Assembly: GCA_938084085.1 (NCBI GenBank)
Contig: CALKDV010000412.1
Location: 1 to 6,698, forward strand
Direction: 5' to 3'
DNA from: an uncultured Nannocystaceae bacterium
Lineage (GTDB): Bacteria > Myxococcota_A > Polyangia > Nannocystales > Nannocystaceae
DNA: 6,698 bases
Part shown: positions 5,300 to 6,698 of the stretch, in pieces
Position numbering within the stretch: position 1 is the first letter of the stretch
Layout: each line of letters starts with the position of its first letter
The notes under the pieces: model-generated
The model's input: only the letters and a program-made list of their open reading frames with translations
Databases searched by the model: none
What the model was told of the DNA's origin: nothing
Position numbers and translations under genes: made by a program

Positions 5300-6697
5300 C
5301 TATTCGGTGTGGAGCTGGGTCTGCGCCGCGGCCCACGCCTTGACGGCGGCGACTGAGGCCTTCATCGCTGGCACGTCGATGGCGTACCCGGTGTTCCAAA
5401 GCGCCGCCGATGTGACGTCGTCGTGGAGAACAAGGGAATCAATCTCGGAGGGGTCGACTCCCGCGGGGAGCTCGAAGGCACGGCGTGTCCCCGCCTCATG
5501 CGGGAGCGCCGTCAACGAGACGGGCACGACCACCGACGTCCCATTGATCACCGCCTCCGCTGTGCTCGCGGCCTGGTCCGCCGTCAGCGCCAGCGCGCCA
5601 GGGATGTGGTGCCAATCGGACTTGCCGTTGGTGTCTGTCAGTCCCACCAAGAGGGTCGGTCCCTCCCCGATGTCGGCGTCGGGGGTCCCGCTTGGCTCGC
5701 CCCAACCGCTGATGGTCTGCACGTAGGGCAAAACTCGGTTCCACACGTAGTCGGAGACATGGGTGGGGTTGCAGTAGCTCATGTAGTCCTTGGCCCCGTT
5801 GGGGAAGAACAACTGGTTCTTCACAGAGTTGTATCCAAAGCTGCCGATGTCGGCGTCCGCGTACGGGTAGTTGCCGTCTGGCCCTCCTGCGTCACCGCAA
5901 GGGGAGTGTCGACGCCCCTGGGTGTGCCCGATCTCATGGACGAAGGTTTCTTTGACGGAGGTCTCCACCACCTCGACCTCCATCCCCTCTTCACCGATCA
6001 AGTCGGTGTTCCACCGACCCACCGCAACGCGGCTGCCAGCGTTGTTCATGGTCGGAGAGCCGGGGATGTCGATGGCCTGACCGGCGACAATGCTGCCACC
6101 ACCGCCGGGGCCGCCGTCGCAGGGCCGCACGAGGCCGTAGTAGTACTCCCCGGCCGGAGCGTTGTCTTGGAAGCGCAGCTGCGAGATCGCGTTCAAGATA
6201 CTGTTGAACCCCGTCATGCTCTGTGTCCACGTGATGGGCTGCCGCACGTTCATATAGACGCGGTCCACGGGATTGTAAGCTTTGAGGTACTGAGCCATCG
6301 CGACCTCATCGTCGGGAGACACGACGGGCGCGGGCTGGCATCCGCTACCAATGTCGTGGAACACGGGGACGAGAGTCACGCTCACGAAGTGATCATCTGA
6401 TTCTATCCCCACGAGCGCCGGCACGAGCGGCGCCTTCGTCGCACCGAACACAGGCTCGGACTCGAGCGCCGGATCCGTGTCGTAGAGGGTGACTTGAAAG
6501 TTCATCCCCGGTCGAAAATAACTTTTGGAGAGCGGCACGTTGATCGCCGAGGAGTAGACATCCTCGTCCGACGGGCCGTTGATGGTCACGTTCCCCCCCA
6601 GCACCTCGTCAGGGTCGTTGGGATACGTAAACTTGAGCTCGAATCCCACCTCGCGTGGTGTCCACCCCGGCTCGGTGTCGACGAGCACCCGCATCAA
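5300..6697 (-). CDS. Secreted metzincin zinc metalloprotease, N-terminus beyond the window
   Basis: At least 465 residues are visible and the frame is open to the right edge. There is no signal peptide, and the fragment begins inside what looks like a beta-rich domain (MRVLVDTEPGWTPREV), so the true start lies outside. The motif HEIGHTQGRRH (fragment residues 254-264) is the metzincin HExxHxxGxxH, with three zinc-binding His (254, 258, 264) and catalytic Glu255. A Met-turn follows at DYMSYC (304-309). HSPCG, then NYPYADADIGSFGYN (276-290), resembles StcE-like M66 and related bacterial secreted metzincins; I place it there only tentatively. Cys120, Cys193, Cys267 and Cys309 could form disulfides, fitting export. 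The roughly 130 residues after the catalytic domain look like a small beta-rich C-terminal domain, with no MYXO-CTERM tail, so the protein is probably secreted rather than anchored by that route. Role inferred: digestion of extracellular protein or glycoprotein. It is convergent with the MauE-like gene. Confidence 0.88.
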   Translation of the reverse strand: MMRVLVDTEPGWTPREVGFELKFTYPNDPDEVLGGNVTINGPSDEDVYSSAINVPLSKSYFRPGMNFQVTLYDTDPALESEPVFGATKAPLVPALVGIESDDHFVSVTLVPVFHDIGSGCQPAPVVSPDDEVAMAQYLKAYNPVDRVYMNVRQPITWTQSMTGFNSILNAISQLRFQDNAPAGEYYYGLVRPCDGGPGGGGSIVAGQAIDIPGSPTMNNAGSRVAVGRWNTDLIGEEGMEVEVVETSVKETFVHEIGHTQGRRHSPCGDAGGPDGNYPYADADIGSFGYNSVKNQLFFPNGAKDYMSYCNPTHVSDYVWNRVLPYVQTISGWGEPSGTPDADIGEGPTLLVGLTDTNGKSDWHHIPGALALTADQAASTAEAVINGTSVVVPVSLTALPHEAGTRRAFELPAGVDPSEIDSLVLHDDVTSAALWNTGYAIDVPAMKASVAAVKAWAAAQTQLHTE

Positions 6698-6698
6698 G

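Noticed and set aside
5423..6400. Open frame of 325 codons on the + strand opposite the metalloprotease gene
   Set aside because: It lies antisense to the HExxHxxGxxH-containing gene and its translation shows no domain or signal.

Overview
The window looks like chromosomal DNA of a high-GC myxobacterium-type organism (phylum Myxococcota; a Nannocystaceae-like marine or soil predator would fit). The clearest clue is the C-terminus of the first protein: an acidic Gly/Asp linker, a Gly-Cys-Gly-Cys motif, a short hydrophobic stretch and five terminal arginines. This is a MYXO-CTERM sorting signal, largely restricted to that phylum. Strong third-position G/C bias fits too, and it produces several long but meaningless antisense reading frames. 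The taxonomic call is inference from protein features only.

Layout, left to right. Positions 1-305 hold no convincing gene. They contain a 9-bp perfect inverted repeat (57-89), an AT-rich patch that could hold a promoter (173-219), and a run of three predicted hairpins (232-295) just upstream of the first gene. 306-1748 (+) encodes a secreted chymotrypsin-fold serine protease with an Ig-like domain and MYXO-CTERM anchor. A 7-bp hairpin (1767-1785) separates it from the convergent gene 1795-4206 (-), a probable lipoprotein of the penicillin acylase/acyl-homoserine-lactone acylase family with its Ntn-hydrolase catalytic residues visible. A divergent intergenic region follows, carrying a two-segment hairpin (4230-4286). 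Next comes a two-gene operon on the + strand: a membrane-anchored rhodanese-like protein (about 4346-4834) overlapping by ATGA with a four-helix MauE/DoxX-family membrane protein (4831-5277) that has a CGCFGG motif. Finally, 5300 to the right edge (-) is the C-terminal part of a secreted metzincin zinc metalloprotease whose N-terminus lies outside the window.

How the parts may work together: three of the five genes encode exported hydrolases (a serine protease, an amide acylase, a metalloprotease), matching the exoenzyme-rich surface of a predatory or scavenging bacterium. The rhodanese-MauE pair is probably an independent envelope thiol or sulfur redox unit. The genes are oriented as two convergent pairs and one divergent pair, so apart from rhodanese-MauE they do not form one operon. 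No RNA genes, CRISPR arrays, insertion sequences or phage genes were seen. The least explained items are the structured leader of the serine protease, its unusual S1-pocket residues and Cys-rich linker, and the biochemical role of the rhodanese-MauE pair.
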